From Spongilla lacustris (taxonomy: Eukaryota; Porifera; Demospongiae; Spongillida; Spongillidae), in NCBI GenBank assembly GCA_949361645.1, contig OX442418.1:12186632-12250631 (forward strand): a stretch of DNA of 64,000 nt. Direction: 5' to 3'. The notes beneath the pieces were generated by a model that saw only the letters and a program-made list of their open reading frames with translations, searched no databases and was not told where the DNA came from. Below, piece after piece: positions 45,707-55,391 of this stretch. How positions within the stretch are numbered: the first letter of the stretch is position 1; each line of letters starts with the position of its first letter. Position numbers and translations under genes: made by a program.

Positions 45707-47536
45707 CTGGAAAGTGATGAGGGAAAGGGAAGGGGAAGAGGAGAAGGTGTAGAAGGGAAGAGATCGTACAAGGCAGTTTAGTTGCGATCAATTACAACCA
45801 ACGGACCTGTTTGTATGCAGTATGGGAAATACAGATCTGTATTTCCCATACTGCATACAAACAGGTCCGTTACCCACTCCACACCCAACCTGTGCGTGCG
45901 TGCATGTTGTGTTGTATGTTTGTGTACATGTAGATGAATACATGTGTCCCGTTGTTGACCTGTGCGCCACGCATTCAGCATATATTGCTAGTACCTCGAA
46001 TATAACAAACTTGTCGTCTCGCTCTGATGGGAGTGATTGGGTTTCCTCCGGCACTTCAGAGACAGAGTGGGCTGCTTGCATTAGCTCTGGAAACTCCGTG
46101 AATAGCCAGTGACGATCCTTGAAGAATCGTGGTTCACCCCTGTGGAACTACCGAAGGGAAGGTATGCTTTTTATCTCAAGAGAGCCTTCCCCTTCTCACT
46201 TATTCTGGTGTTGCTGATAGAATTCGGTCCAACGCATTCCCGCTTCCCTCTCGTAGACCTCTACGGTAAAAGAATCAGGCTTCATGCAGCTGTTTCGTTG
46301 TGTATACTTCAGTTTACTACCCCCCCCCCCCCCCCCCTTTTAAACGTTAACATTATGTTAAACTGATGAATACAAAGGGTACATCGTAAATATCTATGGG
46401 TACATCTACTCTAACCTTTATGATTCATATGAATAAAAAGGGTATGTCGAGAGTATAAGAACCGCGATGAAATAAAATGGGTTTGCGAGGTCCACAGCTT
46501 GTTGCGTTCTATCTCATTCACGATGTCTCCTATTTCGAGTTATGCCGCCCACGATCGTGATTACGTTAGCGGGGTATTCCGGGATTTGTTAGCGGATTAG
46601 TTTTAGCAAGGACACTTAATTATTAAGTGTCCTTGGTTTTAGCAGTATGTAATATGTATGGTAAGTTTACAAATCACAAAATTAGGGGCATTATTAGCAA
46701 CTTCCACAAGCAGTCACTAATAACCACAAGAAAGCTTCTCCTCGAATAGTATACGGAATTGACAAAGGAACCCTAAGTCCTAACCCTACTCGCTAATAAC
46801 GCCCCTAATTTTGTGATTTGTAAACTTACCATACATACTGCTAAACCTAAGCTAAACTAAGCCCAGCTAGACGGGGGAACAGTCGGCTAATCCGCTAACA
46901 AATCCAGCTAGACGGGGGAACAGTCCGCTGATCCGCTAACAAATCAAGCTAGCTAGACCCGGAATACGTAGGCCCTACCCCGCTAATGTAATTACGATCA
47001 TGGGCTGCATAACTCGAAATAGGAGACATCGTGAATGAGAGAGAATGCAACAAGCTGTGGGCCTCGCAGAGCCATTTAATTTCATCGCGGTTCTTGTTAT
47101 CTCGACATACCCTTTTTCATATGAATCATAAAGGTTAGCGTAGATGTACCCATAGATATTTAAGATGTACCCTTTGTATTCATCAGTTTAACATAATGTT
47201 AACGTTTAAAGGGGGGGGGGGGGGGGGGGGGGGGGGTAGTAAACTGAAGTATAGCCGCTTCGTTCAAACAACTCTAAAAATAAGAATAATGAACACATCC
47301 ACACCTGCTTGTTCAGCGGGGAGGGGCACGGAAGAGTTGTCTTTTACTTTCTGCTCCGCTAGCACCTGTTGCTCCTCGTCGATCCATTGTACGTCATCCC
47401 TCCGGGAACACAAGCAACAAAGCTATTTTAGGATTAACCACCTGTTGCCCACCTACCAAGCATTATGCTCAAAGACGGACGATGGATCGTCTAGGTGACG
47501 GTTACCGAAAACGGTCCATCGTCTGCCATGCCACAT
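45646..47536 (-). CDS. METTL2: METTL2/METTL8-like tRNA m3C methyltransferase, 5' six exons
   Basis: Exons (minus order) 47457-47536, 47305-47399, 46200-46260, 45995-46139, 45807-45889, 45646-45706. Every junction is AG/GT and the phases agree throughout (2/1, 1/2, 2/1, 0, 2/1, 0), giving 175 codons. Diagnostic segments: FGNRHLDDPSSVFEHNAW, WTEFYQQHQNK, RFFKDRHWLFTEFPEL, VGCGVGN (SAM motif I), VFPILHTNRNPNLFVYCCDF. The family makes 3-methylcytidine at position 32 of certain tRNAs. The start ATG (47534-47536) is the first in frame. Two oddities: a palindromic duplication inserts 12 residues after VGCGVGN, and the C-terminal half of the methyltransferase is not found below 45646. The gene may be truncated or have a very long intron. 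Confidence 0.85.
45800..45871. repeat. Perfect 72-bp palindrome spanning a METTL2-like exon/intron border
   Basis: AACGGACCTGTTTGTATGCA on the left is mirrored exactly to 45871, centred on AGATCT with no spacer and no mismatch. It contains the exon-5 3' half plus its donor site and an inverted copy of both. Confidence 0.97.
45807..45889 (-). CDS. METTL2: METTL2-like exon 5 with palindromic insertion
   Basis: 83 bp between CGCACAG and GTCCGT. Encodes VGCGVGN, then GPVCMQYGKYRS, then VFPILHTN and AG of a split Arg. Family members run directly from VGCG.GN(T) to VFP. The 12 extra residues derive from an inverted copy of the exon's own 3' half, so the reading frame survived but SAM motif I is separated from the following strand. 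Confidence 0.85.
45995..46139 (-). CDS. METTL2: METTL2-like exon 4
   Basis: 145 bp between GTTCCACAG and GTACTA: GEPRFFKDRHWLFTEFPELM, QAAHSVSEVPEETQSLPSER, DDKFVIFE. Contains the most conserved N-terminal signature of the family. Confidence 0.9.
46200..46260 (-). CDS. METTL2: METTL2-like exon 3
   Basis: 61 bp between TCTTTTACCGTAG and GTGAGA: VYEREAGMRWTEFYQQHQN, with the following Lys codon split AA/G. Confidence 0.85.
46303..47253. mobile_element. 951-bp foldback element in METTL2-like intron 2
   Basis: The ends TATACTTCAGTTTACTAC (46303) and its complement (to 47253) begin arms of roughly 390-450 bp that mirror each other with indels and substitutions. Shared inner landmarks are GTTAACATTATG, TTCATATGAAT, CCTATTTCGAGTTATG and GGTAAGTTTACAAATCACAA. 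Each arm carries a long C or G run just inside its tip (46320-46337; 47211-47236). A perfect 12-bp hairpin (AAGGACACTTAA) sits at 46608-46634 within the left part. Flanks GCTGTTTCGTTG and GCCGCTTCGTTC resemble an imperfect target duplication. No coding capacity. Confidence 0.85.
47305..47399 (-). CDS. METTL2: METTL2-like exon 2
   Basis: 95 bp after acceptor GTTCCCGGAG: completes W, then DDVQWIDEEQQVLAEQKVKD, NSSVPLPAEQA, donor GCAG/GTGTGG. The next intron, about 1 kb, is filled by the 951-bp foldback. Confidence 0.85.
47457..47536 (-). CDS. METTL2: METTL2-like exon 1
   Basis: 80 bp from ATG to CTTG/GTAGGT: MWHGRRWTVFGNRHLDDPSS, then VFEHNA and a split Trp codon (TG/G). The following intron is only 57 bp. 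Confidence 0.85.
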
Positions 47537-47543
47537 GGCAATT

Positions 47544-47552
47544 CACTTCCGG
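47544..47552 (-). promoter_or_regulatory. ETS-type site in METTL2-like 5' region
   Basis: The minus strand carries CCGGAAGTG, the consensus for ETS/GABP factors, 8 bp upstream of the METTL ATG. In animal housekeeping genes such sites commonly lie at the transcription start. Position is suggestive; no TATA box is seen. Confidence 0.45.
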
Positions 47553-47666
47553 CGAAACCCGGACTTTGTAATTAATTTCTTTGATAGTACCATATAGATT
47601 CGGTACGGGAGCGTAGGCCCCTATTTGCGTCGTCGATATTGGATCTGAATTTTGAGTGATACGAAG

Positions 47667-47732
47667 ATGTCAATTAAAGAGGTATTTTTAGTTGCAATTT
47701 TACTGCTATGCACGTGTATTATCCTAGTGTAG
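47667..47732 (+). CDS. Possible short divergent first exon
   Basis: On the plus strand, 130 bp from the METTL start, GAAGATG opens MSIKEVFLVAILLLCTCIIL before a stop, or MSIKE/GTATTT if spliced. It could be the first exon of a divergently transcribed gene sharing the promoter. No downstream exon was identified, so this is speculative. Confidence 0.2.
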   Translation: MSIKEVFLVAILLLCTCIILV

Positions 47733-48276
47733 TAACCGAGACACGAATAGCTTTGTTAGTAAACTCAATCGGTAGTGAGTAATAGTTATCTGGTTCCCAA
47801 AGTACCTTTGTCATGCTGCTCATGCAGCACAAGACAGGACCGTGGTTCTGGACCGCTAGTAGTAGGATCGATTATTTTGCTCACACGTGACTGGTACATG
47901 TACATGGCCGGGAAACGATTTTTAAAAAAGCGTTAGTCTTCTAACCCATGTGGTTTAGGCTGTAGGCCTTCTAATGAGGTCCCCCAAGTAGGTGACCATG
48001 TATCCAATGGGCCTGTAAGTTCTGATGATGGTATGTACTACCATCAGCTTGTTGGGTCAGTCACCAGTGTCCACAAAACAATGATGAATGGAATAAATAC
48101 ATTGTGTGTAGCTGCTCGATGAATATTAGTATTGGCTCCAAATAGAACATAACCTCCTACATGAAACTGATAAGTACCACAGACCACATCATGACCATAT
48201 CCTAAGGCAGATGCACAGGAAAGGCCATGTGTTAGTGGGTGTGGCCACGCTAATGCTGCTATTATCTTTGCCCGAT
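47733..48276. other. No gene; partial duplicate of 53786-53920
   Basis: 47990-48125 resembles 53786-53920 (TGTAAG-T/C-TCTGATGATG, ACC-ATCAGCTTG-TGGG). The similar sequence lies on both sides of the large transposon. Otherwise nothing is recognised. Confidence 0.45.
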
Positions 48277-48480
48277 CAATGGACCACTTACCGCGGACGT
48301 CACGCATGCACGGTTTCCCGATTATTGCTCCGCGGATCAATTTTGGGGGGTCAACCGTTCAATGAAATGTATTGCGGTCTATGGGAAAATCCGGGATAGG
48401 GGCATAGGGCCAAACAACTCCACTCCACTTCCGTAATGCCCACGTGTTTTTCCCTTTTGGAATCTCTTAAGTGGTCCAGT
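48277..48480 (+). repeat. Left terminal inverted repeat
   Basis: Pairs with 52822-53012. The outer tip TGGACCACTTA reappears inverted (TTAAGTGGTCCA) at the inner end, so each TIR is bracketed by oppositely oriented copies of one short motif, a plausible transposase binding site. Confidence 0.85.
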
Positions 48481-48617
48481 GTCGTACTTTTGGAGTTTGT
48501 TTGGTGTTTAGATAGCGTTCCTGGTTGAAGTTTTAAAATTAAAGTAGAGGGTGCGAGGTAAGTGCATGCTACAGTATGTGTGTTTTGATTCAAACCGGCT
48601 GTTTAATATTCTCAAAG

Positions 48618-50345
48618 ATGTGTGATTCAATTTCTGTCGAAGTTGAGCTCATGGAGGACGATATACCTGGAGCTTCTCTTGGAATACGAAAGCCTCACGA
48701 GCTTAAAGTGCCAGAACTGAAACGATGGTTAGCATGTCGTGGTGCATCGCAGAGTGGAAACAAGGCAGCACTAATCAAGAGTGTTAATGACTACATTAGA
48801 AGTGGTTCTGCTAAGCGGCTCGTTGACCCAGATAGTGGGATTCATCTTGAATTGAAGAAAAGGCGTTTGGCTGTTGTTAGAGGTACGAGCAGCTGTCGGC
48901 AACCACCAAAAGCTCCAGTAAGTGACTGGTCTCTCGGTTTGGTTTACATTCCATGAGTATCTTGTTGCTAGTAAAGCAATTAGTGCTGATGGAACTGAAA
49001 TGGGAGCTCTAAAATCTCTTAAGGCTGTGAATTTTTTTTAAAAGGGGTACGTCCAGGGATTGAAATCCAACCTTGGGGTGCCTCATTATGTGTATGTGTC
49101 ATCACAAACACAAGCATCAATGAAACTTATCCTCTACACTGTAGAAATCTGTATGGATGAGGGGATAGGTAATATCCTGGCAGCGCAGTGCCAGTGTCCA
49201 GCAGGTGAATGGCCCAGTGCAGCTTGCAGCCATGTTGCAGCAACCACATGCCACAGAGGTGTCATGCACTTCTCAACTGCAACAATGGAATAAGCTTGCA
49301 CTAAAACCAAATTCCCCCACCCTCATTAGGGATGCATGTTTTACTGTGCATAAGGATGATAAGGCAGACACAGCAGCAGTAGTATGCAAGCCTACTATTA
49401 CATATTATGATCCACGTCGACCAGGTGATAGAGTGGTTAATGAAGCACGCTTTGATAAGTTTAAAAAGTGTGTTCTCTTTAAATGTGGTTGGTCATTACA
49501 GCTCACACAACACATTATTGACACCTCACATGAGACTTTGCATTTTCAATTTCACTTACACAGCAGGCATTAAATGATGCATGCACTAAAATACTGCAAA
49601 CATTGTCAATATCTGAGACTGCTGCTAAGAAATTGGAGTGCAAAACAAGGGGGCAGTCCTTGATTCCTCTGTGGCACCAATCTCGAGCTTGCAGAATTAC
49701 TGCATCAAAATTTGTAATGTTTGCAAATGCAGCTGGTTCAAAACAAGGGAAGTTACAAATATACAATCCCTATTAAAGGATTGCATTGCACCAGCTCAAT
49801 ATGACACACACCCTGCTTCAATCCAATGGGGGATAGATTGTGAACCAAGAGCTGCTGCTTGCTATTTACAATGGCAGAAGGATCATGGTAACAAAGAATT
49901 GAAGATGGATTAATGTGGTCTCTTTATTCATCCTGTCCATCACTTTTTGGGAGCATCACCTGACAGGCTGGTTACAGACATAAGCCAACAACCATCAGAG
50001 GGTGTTGTGGAAATAAAATGTCCCTGGAAGTTCAGAAATGAAACAGTTCATGCTGCTTGCCTGGATAGATCATTCTGTTGTGAGTTGCAGAATGGAAAAC
50101 CTAAACTTAAACGCACTCACAACTACTACTTCCAAATTCAAGGGCAGCTGGCAATTACAGGAAGGTTATGGTGTGATTTCGTCACATACACAGCTAAGGA
50201 CATTTGTGTGGAGAGAATGTTGTTTGACAACGAATTCTGGTCCGGTGTGGAGGCAAAACTTGTTGACTTTTACACTAACTGTGTACTACCAGCAATAGTT
50301 CATCATAAAGGTGTTAATGCTGTAGCTGCATTAATGGTTGAATAA
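48618..50345 (+). pseudogene. SAP-SWIM-YqaJ nuclease gene of the transposon (broken)
   Basis: Order of blocks: MCDSISVEVELMEDD start; SAP DNA-binding motif HELKVPELKRWLACRGASQS, then GNKAALIKSVNDYI (48691-48810); SWIM zinc finger CQCPAG...CSHV (49190-49235); then YqaJ exonuclease: RGQSLIPLWHQSRACRITAS (about 49650-49710), GASPDRLV (49947), VEIKCPWKF (50001), YYFQIQGQLAITG (50126). The PD-(D/E)XK residues D of SPDR, E-x-K of EIK and Q of QGQL are kept. Frameshifts near 48940, 49035, 49240, 49530 and 49740, plus a TAA at 49911 just before CGLFIHP, inactivate it. Family role: 5'-3' exonuclease/recombinase, presumably assisting transposition. Confidence 0.85.
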
Positions 50346-50351
50346 TGACAT

Positions 50352-51830
50352 TTATGTAACCAGTGGTGGACGAAATTTTGTAAGCATGCAACATACATAA
50401 AATATCTGGTCTATGGTACTAGTCATGTTGATAGGTATAGGGCAATCCAAGATGTGGTAACATTTTATCTGGTTGATGGCTCGTTTCACATGAATTCGAA
50501 GTGAAGCAATACGCCGTGTCTTCACCACATCGCTGGCACTTAGCTGCCCACGGTCGTAGTGAAATGGAGGGATATTAAGAACCAATTTACTGCTGCACAT
50601 TCATCCTGTATATCAAATCCTCTATTTGCCATCAGACCATCACCTGCTTGAAGAGTTCTTAGCACACCAGAAATATCAGTAAGCCTTTTATCTGAAATAT
50701 TTCCGCAATAAAGATTTGAAACATAACTAACATACCCTGATGGAGTGATGTCAATCAGACCTTTAAGGGTGTTTGTATTCTTATTTGATGACCAAGTTGT
50801 AGACTGCATGTTGATTGATTAGGGTTTCTCCAGTGGTATTTCTGTAGCATCAATGATCAAACAAGTTGTTGGTTATTTTGTTTCAAAACACACAGGCATG
50901 ACTCTATCAATTTGCTCTCTGGATGGTGGGACATCTATTGCTTTAAACTCAAAGTAAAGGAAATTAATCCAAGTAGTAAATATACGTGATACGGTTGCAT
51001 CAGATATTGAAAATCGAAATGCCAAATCTGAAATCTGCAAGCCTAGTCGTAATCGCACCAAACATAGAAAAGAAAAAGAAGGTTTGTTGCTTGAGAGATT
51101 AGTTTCTTTTCCTCTCCAATGAATAAGATGGTCTACTTTCTCTCCAAGATACTGTCAAAATATCTGAAACATGTTAAAACTTGGAAAGCCTGTATAATAT
51201 GCAACATCCTTATCACTGCTAGAGAATCGGTTTATGCTAAATGTCAGATTTATTAATTGAGACTTTAGTGATCCATTAGAATTTTCAAGATCATCGATAC
51301 GCACTAAGAGAGCATTAACAAATGTGGTGTCATATGTCACTTGGACTTCCTTGTCCACAAGATGTTTTTGAACTGATGTGACACAATTTAACTCATTGCT
51401 AGATGTGGATGCTTCCATAGTGCTACTAGAAGCCATAGTGTCATTAATTTCTTCAACAGAACTACCTTTCTCTAAGTGTCCATTACCATCATCAGTAATG
51501 CTACTGGTATTGCTCACCTCTGAAGGTTCCTCATCTCCTCTGTCCTTAATAGGCACTTCATTGTCTGCATAGCAGGTCATGCTGTCAGTATGCTTCTCTT
51601 TGGTATTAACACTGTATGATGGCAGATCTTTTTTATTCCATGGAAATAAAGTTGGTGTCTTTTACTCCTCCTACGAAGTGGGCATTGCATACAGAGAGTG
51701 AGCCATAGGTTTGAAGGACAGTTCTCGACGAATGTTTTTCAGCCACACACGTCGTAAAACTTTATCTTCAGGAAACTTATAGAATCGAATGGCAACACTC
51801 TTTTCTCTAACTTTTCTGCTACTACACTGC
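50352..51830 (-). pseudogene. THAP-DDE transposase gene of the transposon (broken)
   Basis: Minus strand, N to C: THAP-like segment (51700-51810: SVAIRFYKFPEDKVLRRVWL, then NIRRELSFKP); acidic Ser/Thr linker and coiled coil (51155-51580); helix-turn-helix LQISDLAFRFSISDATVSRI (about 50990-51050); DDE core LIIDATEIPLEKP, MQSTTWSSNKNTNTLKGLID, ITPSGYVSYVSNLYCGNISD, DGLMANRGFDIQ, and TRRIASLRIHVKRAI. Related DDE_Tnp_4 enzymes have MADRGF and RIHVERAI; here Asp is Asn and Glu is Lys, so two of three catalytic acids are lost, and there are stops (for example after CFETK and LEKP). Dead copy. Confidence 0.8.
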
Positions 51831-51956
51831 TAAAAACAAAGAGTGGATTTAATCTATTGAAGATTAAACCACAATCGTAAATTGATTAGATTAAATCGTT
51901 TTTGACTGTGGTTTAATCTTCAATAGATTAAATCTCACTCTTTGTTTTTTGCAGTG
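51825..51956. mobile_element. Mariner-like MITE with TA duplication
   Basis: 132 bp. CACTGCTAAAAACAAAGAGT at the left, complement at the right, arms of about 55 bp with few mismatches, flanked by TA (51823-51824 and 51957-51958), as for Tc1/mariner. It lies against the THAP-coding end of the transposase gene, probably inserted in it. Confidence 0.8.
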
Positions 51957-51963
51957 TACTATC

Positions 51964-52605
51964 CGAGGGGGGGGGGGGGGGCAAGAAAAACTGTATGGAC
52001 CCCATCATCCAACTTTGTAGAACTTAACGAGATGATTACGAATCTGCTTTCAAAATAAAAATCGGACGTAAGAGAAAAAAGATACAAGGGGTCAAAAAAG
52101 GGGGGCGTAGGGGGTACCACCCTACGCCCATTATAATTTCACGTTTTTGTATCTTTTTTGTTTCGTTTCAGATTTACACGGGAGTAGCATTGATATATTC
52201 CTCCCAGCTAAATAACTTCACTGCGATCTCAGTGAGAGATTTAACGTTTAACCCCCTAGTGGCTATTTCCTATTGCTAACCGAAATAGGAAATAATCACT
52301 AGGGGGTTAAACGTTAAATCTCTCACTGCCCGTTTTACAAGTGTCTAGCGATTATGTGTGAGATCGCAGTGAAGTTCTTTAGCTGGGAGGAATATATCAA
52401 TGCTACTCCCGTGTAAATCTGAAACGAAACAAAAAAGATACAAAAACAGAAATTATAATGGGCGTAGGGTGGTACTCCCTACGCCCCCCTTTTTTGACCC
52501 CTTGTATCTTTTTTCTGTTACGTCCGATTTTTATTTTGAAAGCAGATTCGTAATCCTCTCGTTAAGCTCTACAAAGTTGGATGATGGGGTCCATACAGTT
52601 TTTCT

Positions 52606-52640
<35 letters not shown>

Positions 52641-52641
52641 G
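51964..52641. mobile_element. 678-bp foldback element nested in the transposon
   Basis: Arms of more than 300 bp fold back with few mismatches: CGAG plus G run, CAAGAAAAACTGTATGGACC, AAATCGGACGTAA, GATACAAGGGGTCAAAAAA, GGGAGTAGCATTGATATATT, GAGAGATTTAACGTTTAACC. Centre near 52280. Flanks share TACTATC (51957-51963 and 52643-52649), a likely target duplication. G/C runs again lie just inside both tips. Non-coding. Confidence 0.88.
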
Positions 52642-52821
52642 CTACTATCACAAATTAAAGTGGGACGCAACACGTATGGCGGGGCATAGTAGCAGTACCT
52701 GCAAAGGAATATTTTGGGGGCGTCTAACCTTCATTTACAATGCCTGGATACTCAACCCGACGAGTGACTTCAACGCAATCAAAATAGACTTAGGAGCGTT
52801 ACCAAGGAATAGAATAAACTC

Positions 52822-53012
52822 TAATGGACCGCTTAAGAGATTCCAAAAGGGAAAAGCACATGGGTATTACGGAAGTGGAGTTATAAACAAATGTTTGGCC
52901 CTATCCCATAGACCGCAATACATTTCATTGAACAGTTGACCCCCCAAATTGATCCGCGGAGCAATAATTGGGAAACTTTGCATGCGTGACGTCAGCGCTA
53001 AGTGGTCCATTG
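52822..53012 (-). repeat. Right terminal inverted repeat
   Basis: Complement of 48277-48480 with about 10 per cent differences and small indels. Contains no independent gene; the plus frame running into it is fortuitous. Confidence 0.85.
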
Positions 53013-54000
<988 letters not shown>

Positions 54001-54087
54001 TTAGTCCAAACATGCAAGACTGGAGATGTGGGAGGTGTTCAGCGACTTCTGTTACGTGGTGCTAAAGTGAATGCTGAGTCTGAGGGG
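54001..54087 (+). CDS. Ankyrin exon, start of a second ankyrin gene
   Basis: 87 bp between TTTCTCATCAACAG and GTATGT. LVQTCKTGDVGGVQRLLLRG, then AKVNAESEG, the second half of one ankyrin repeat and the start of the next. Phase 0 both sides. Joins well to TPLHAAAENGH of the exon at 55011. Earlier exons are not recognised. Confidence 0.8.
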
Positions 54088-54389
54088 GTATGTACATGTC
54101 TATTTTTGAGAACATATACAGTTTGATAATTGCATAAACACATGTGACATTCAAGTAGAATGAGTATGCAATGTACTCTGCCAAATTATTCCATCTCATT
54201 GACCATGTTATTAATTGTTCATCACAAAAGTTACAATACTCTGATTTTATTTTGATACTGGTGTTGTCCTTTTACTTTTCCTAGAAAGTTAGGAAAATGT
54301 TAAGAAAAGTCTATGGTAATAACAAATTATGTAATAGTATGATTTGGTTTATGAACAAATTTCATGTAGGTATTGCCACCTTGTGTTTC

Positions 54390-54560
54390 ATGTTGAGCTA
54401 AATGTATTGTGTCAGTATTTTATGATGTGACCATTATATAACATTTTGTTATTCCTTTCCTTTATTTGGTCATACAATGTGAATACCAATCATCCCATAT
54501 CAGGGGGTAAGTTATGGTAGTTGGTTATGATGTGCTTGCTGAACTCACCACCTACATGTT
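54390..54560. repeat. Family-R unit
   Basis: A typical core (TTTATTTGGTCATACA ... CATATCAGGGGGTAAGTT, near 54465-54515) inside the intron between two ankyrin exons. Confidence 0.75.
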
Positions 54561-54669
54561 GTTATATTTTGTATGCTACTGTGCTTACCACAAAGGCAGC
54601 CATGGTGTTTAAGTCAAATTTTAATAAAGGGCGGAAGGGAGGCCCACCCCCCAGGCATGGTGACCCTGG

Positions 54670-55390
54670 TGATACATGTAGTGTGTATAATCAATGCTGA
54701 TGTGTAGTGGGGCAATGGAGGAAACCAGTAGACCCTCATTGGGGATGTGCAATTGTGTATATGGGAACCATCCCTGATCACTTCAATGAGCAAGCAGCAA
54801 ATGCAACAGACTTCGCTTTTGTGCTTGCATTTGAAGAAGAAAACTATGATCACAATCCTTGCTCTTGGCAACTGTATTGTAGTGGTTCATTACCACTGTG
54901 TACAATGTCCAAATAAATGAGTACAGTGGTTTGCTATCAGCTACCATTGTAGAGCTGATTGTAATGGGAGATGTTGGAGTATTGATGGTGACACCTCTCT
55001 GATGCTACAGACACCACTGCATGCAGCAGCTGAAAATGGCCACACAGCTGTAGTGGAGATCCTTGTGAATGCAGGAGCTGATTTGAACAAAGTGAGTTAC
55101 ATGTATACTCCCTCCCACATACCCCCATATAGCACTTTCCCCTACCAAGTAACAAAAATATAGAGTATTGGTTTATCACTGCCAGAAACATCACATACAC
55201 AATGTAACAGCAGTACAACACTTTGAACATACACCTGTTCACAACATATGAACACAACAGATTTAATTATAGAGATAAAACTGATTAATATTACTCCTAC
55301 ATTGTAACGTATTTTGTGTAGTTTATAATTAATATTAAGTATGTCTAATGATATGTCCTGGTATCTACAAGCATGTACTGTATGTACATG
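54670..55390 (+). repeat. Ankyrin-exon module, duplicate of 18975-19760
   Basis: Same order of intron and exon sequence as at 19 kb, with scattered substitutions and short indels. Here the N-terminal exon (54001) is retained upstream; at 19 kb the equivalent upstream sequence is replaced by poly-C and unrelated DNA. Confidence 0.8.
55011..55091 (+). CDS. Ankyrin repeat exon of the second gene
   Basis: 81 bp between CTGATGCTACAG and [26 protein letters not shown], then AGADLNK, a consensus ankyrin repeat (intact TPLH). Phase 0. The 3' continuation of this gene is not found to the end of the window. Confidence 0.85.
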
Positions 55391-55391
55391 C

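Larger units (their letters stand above)
48277..53012. mobile_element. 4.7-kb ISL2EU/IS4EU-like DNA transposon
   Basis: Left TIR (48277-48480) and right TIR (52822-53012) are long near-identical inverted repeats: CAATGGACCACTTA at the tips, then CGTCACGCATGCA, ATTATTGCTCCGCGGATCAA, GAAATGTATTGCGGTCTATG and GGAATCTCTTAAG. Two convergent genes lie between: plus-strand SAP-SWIM-YqaJ nuclease and minus-strand THAP-DDE transposase. A transposase paired with a YqaJ-type exonuclease is what I know from ISL2EU (IS4EU) elements; the SAP and SWIM domains on the nuclease are additional here. Both genes are broken, and two later elements are nested near the right end. Target duplication could not be defined. 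Confidence 0.8.

Noticed and set aside
45008..45791. Overlapping minus-strand frames of 145-208 codons
   Set aside because: They are translations of the 25-bp minisatellite, all with the same peptide period, and lie in the intron after METTL exon 6.
48211..48593. Short frames at the left transposon end
   Set aside because: They lie across the left TIR and are mirrored at the right TIR.
52400..52939. 179-codon plus frame
   Set aside because: Runs through the arm of a foldback element, a C tract and the right TIR of the large transposon.
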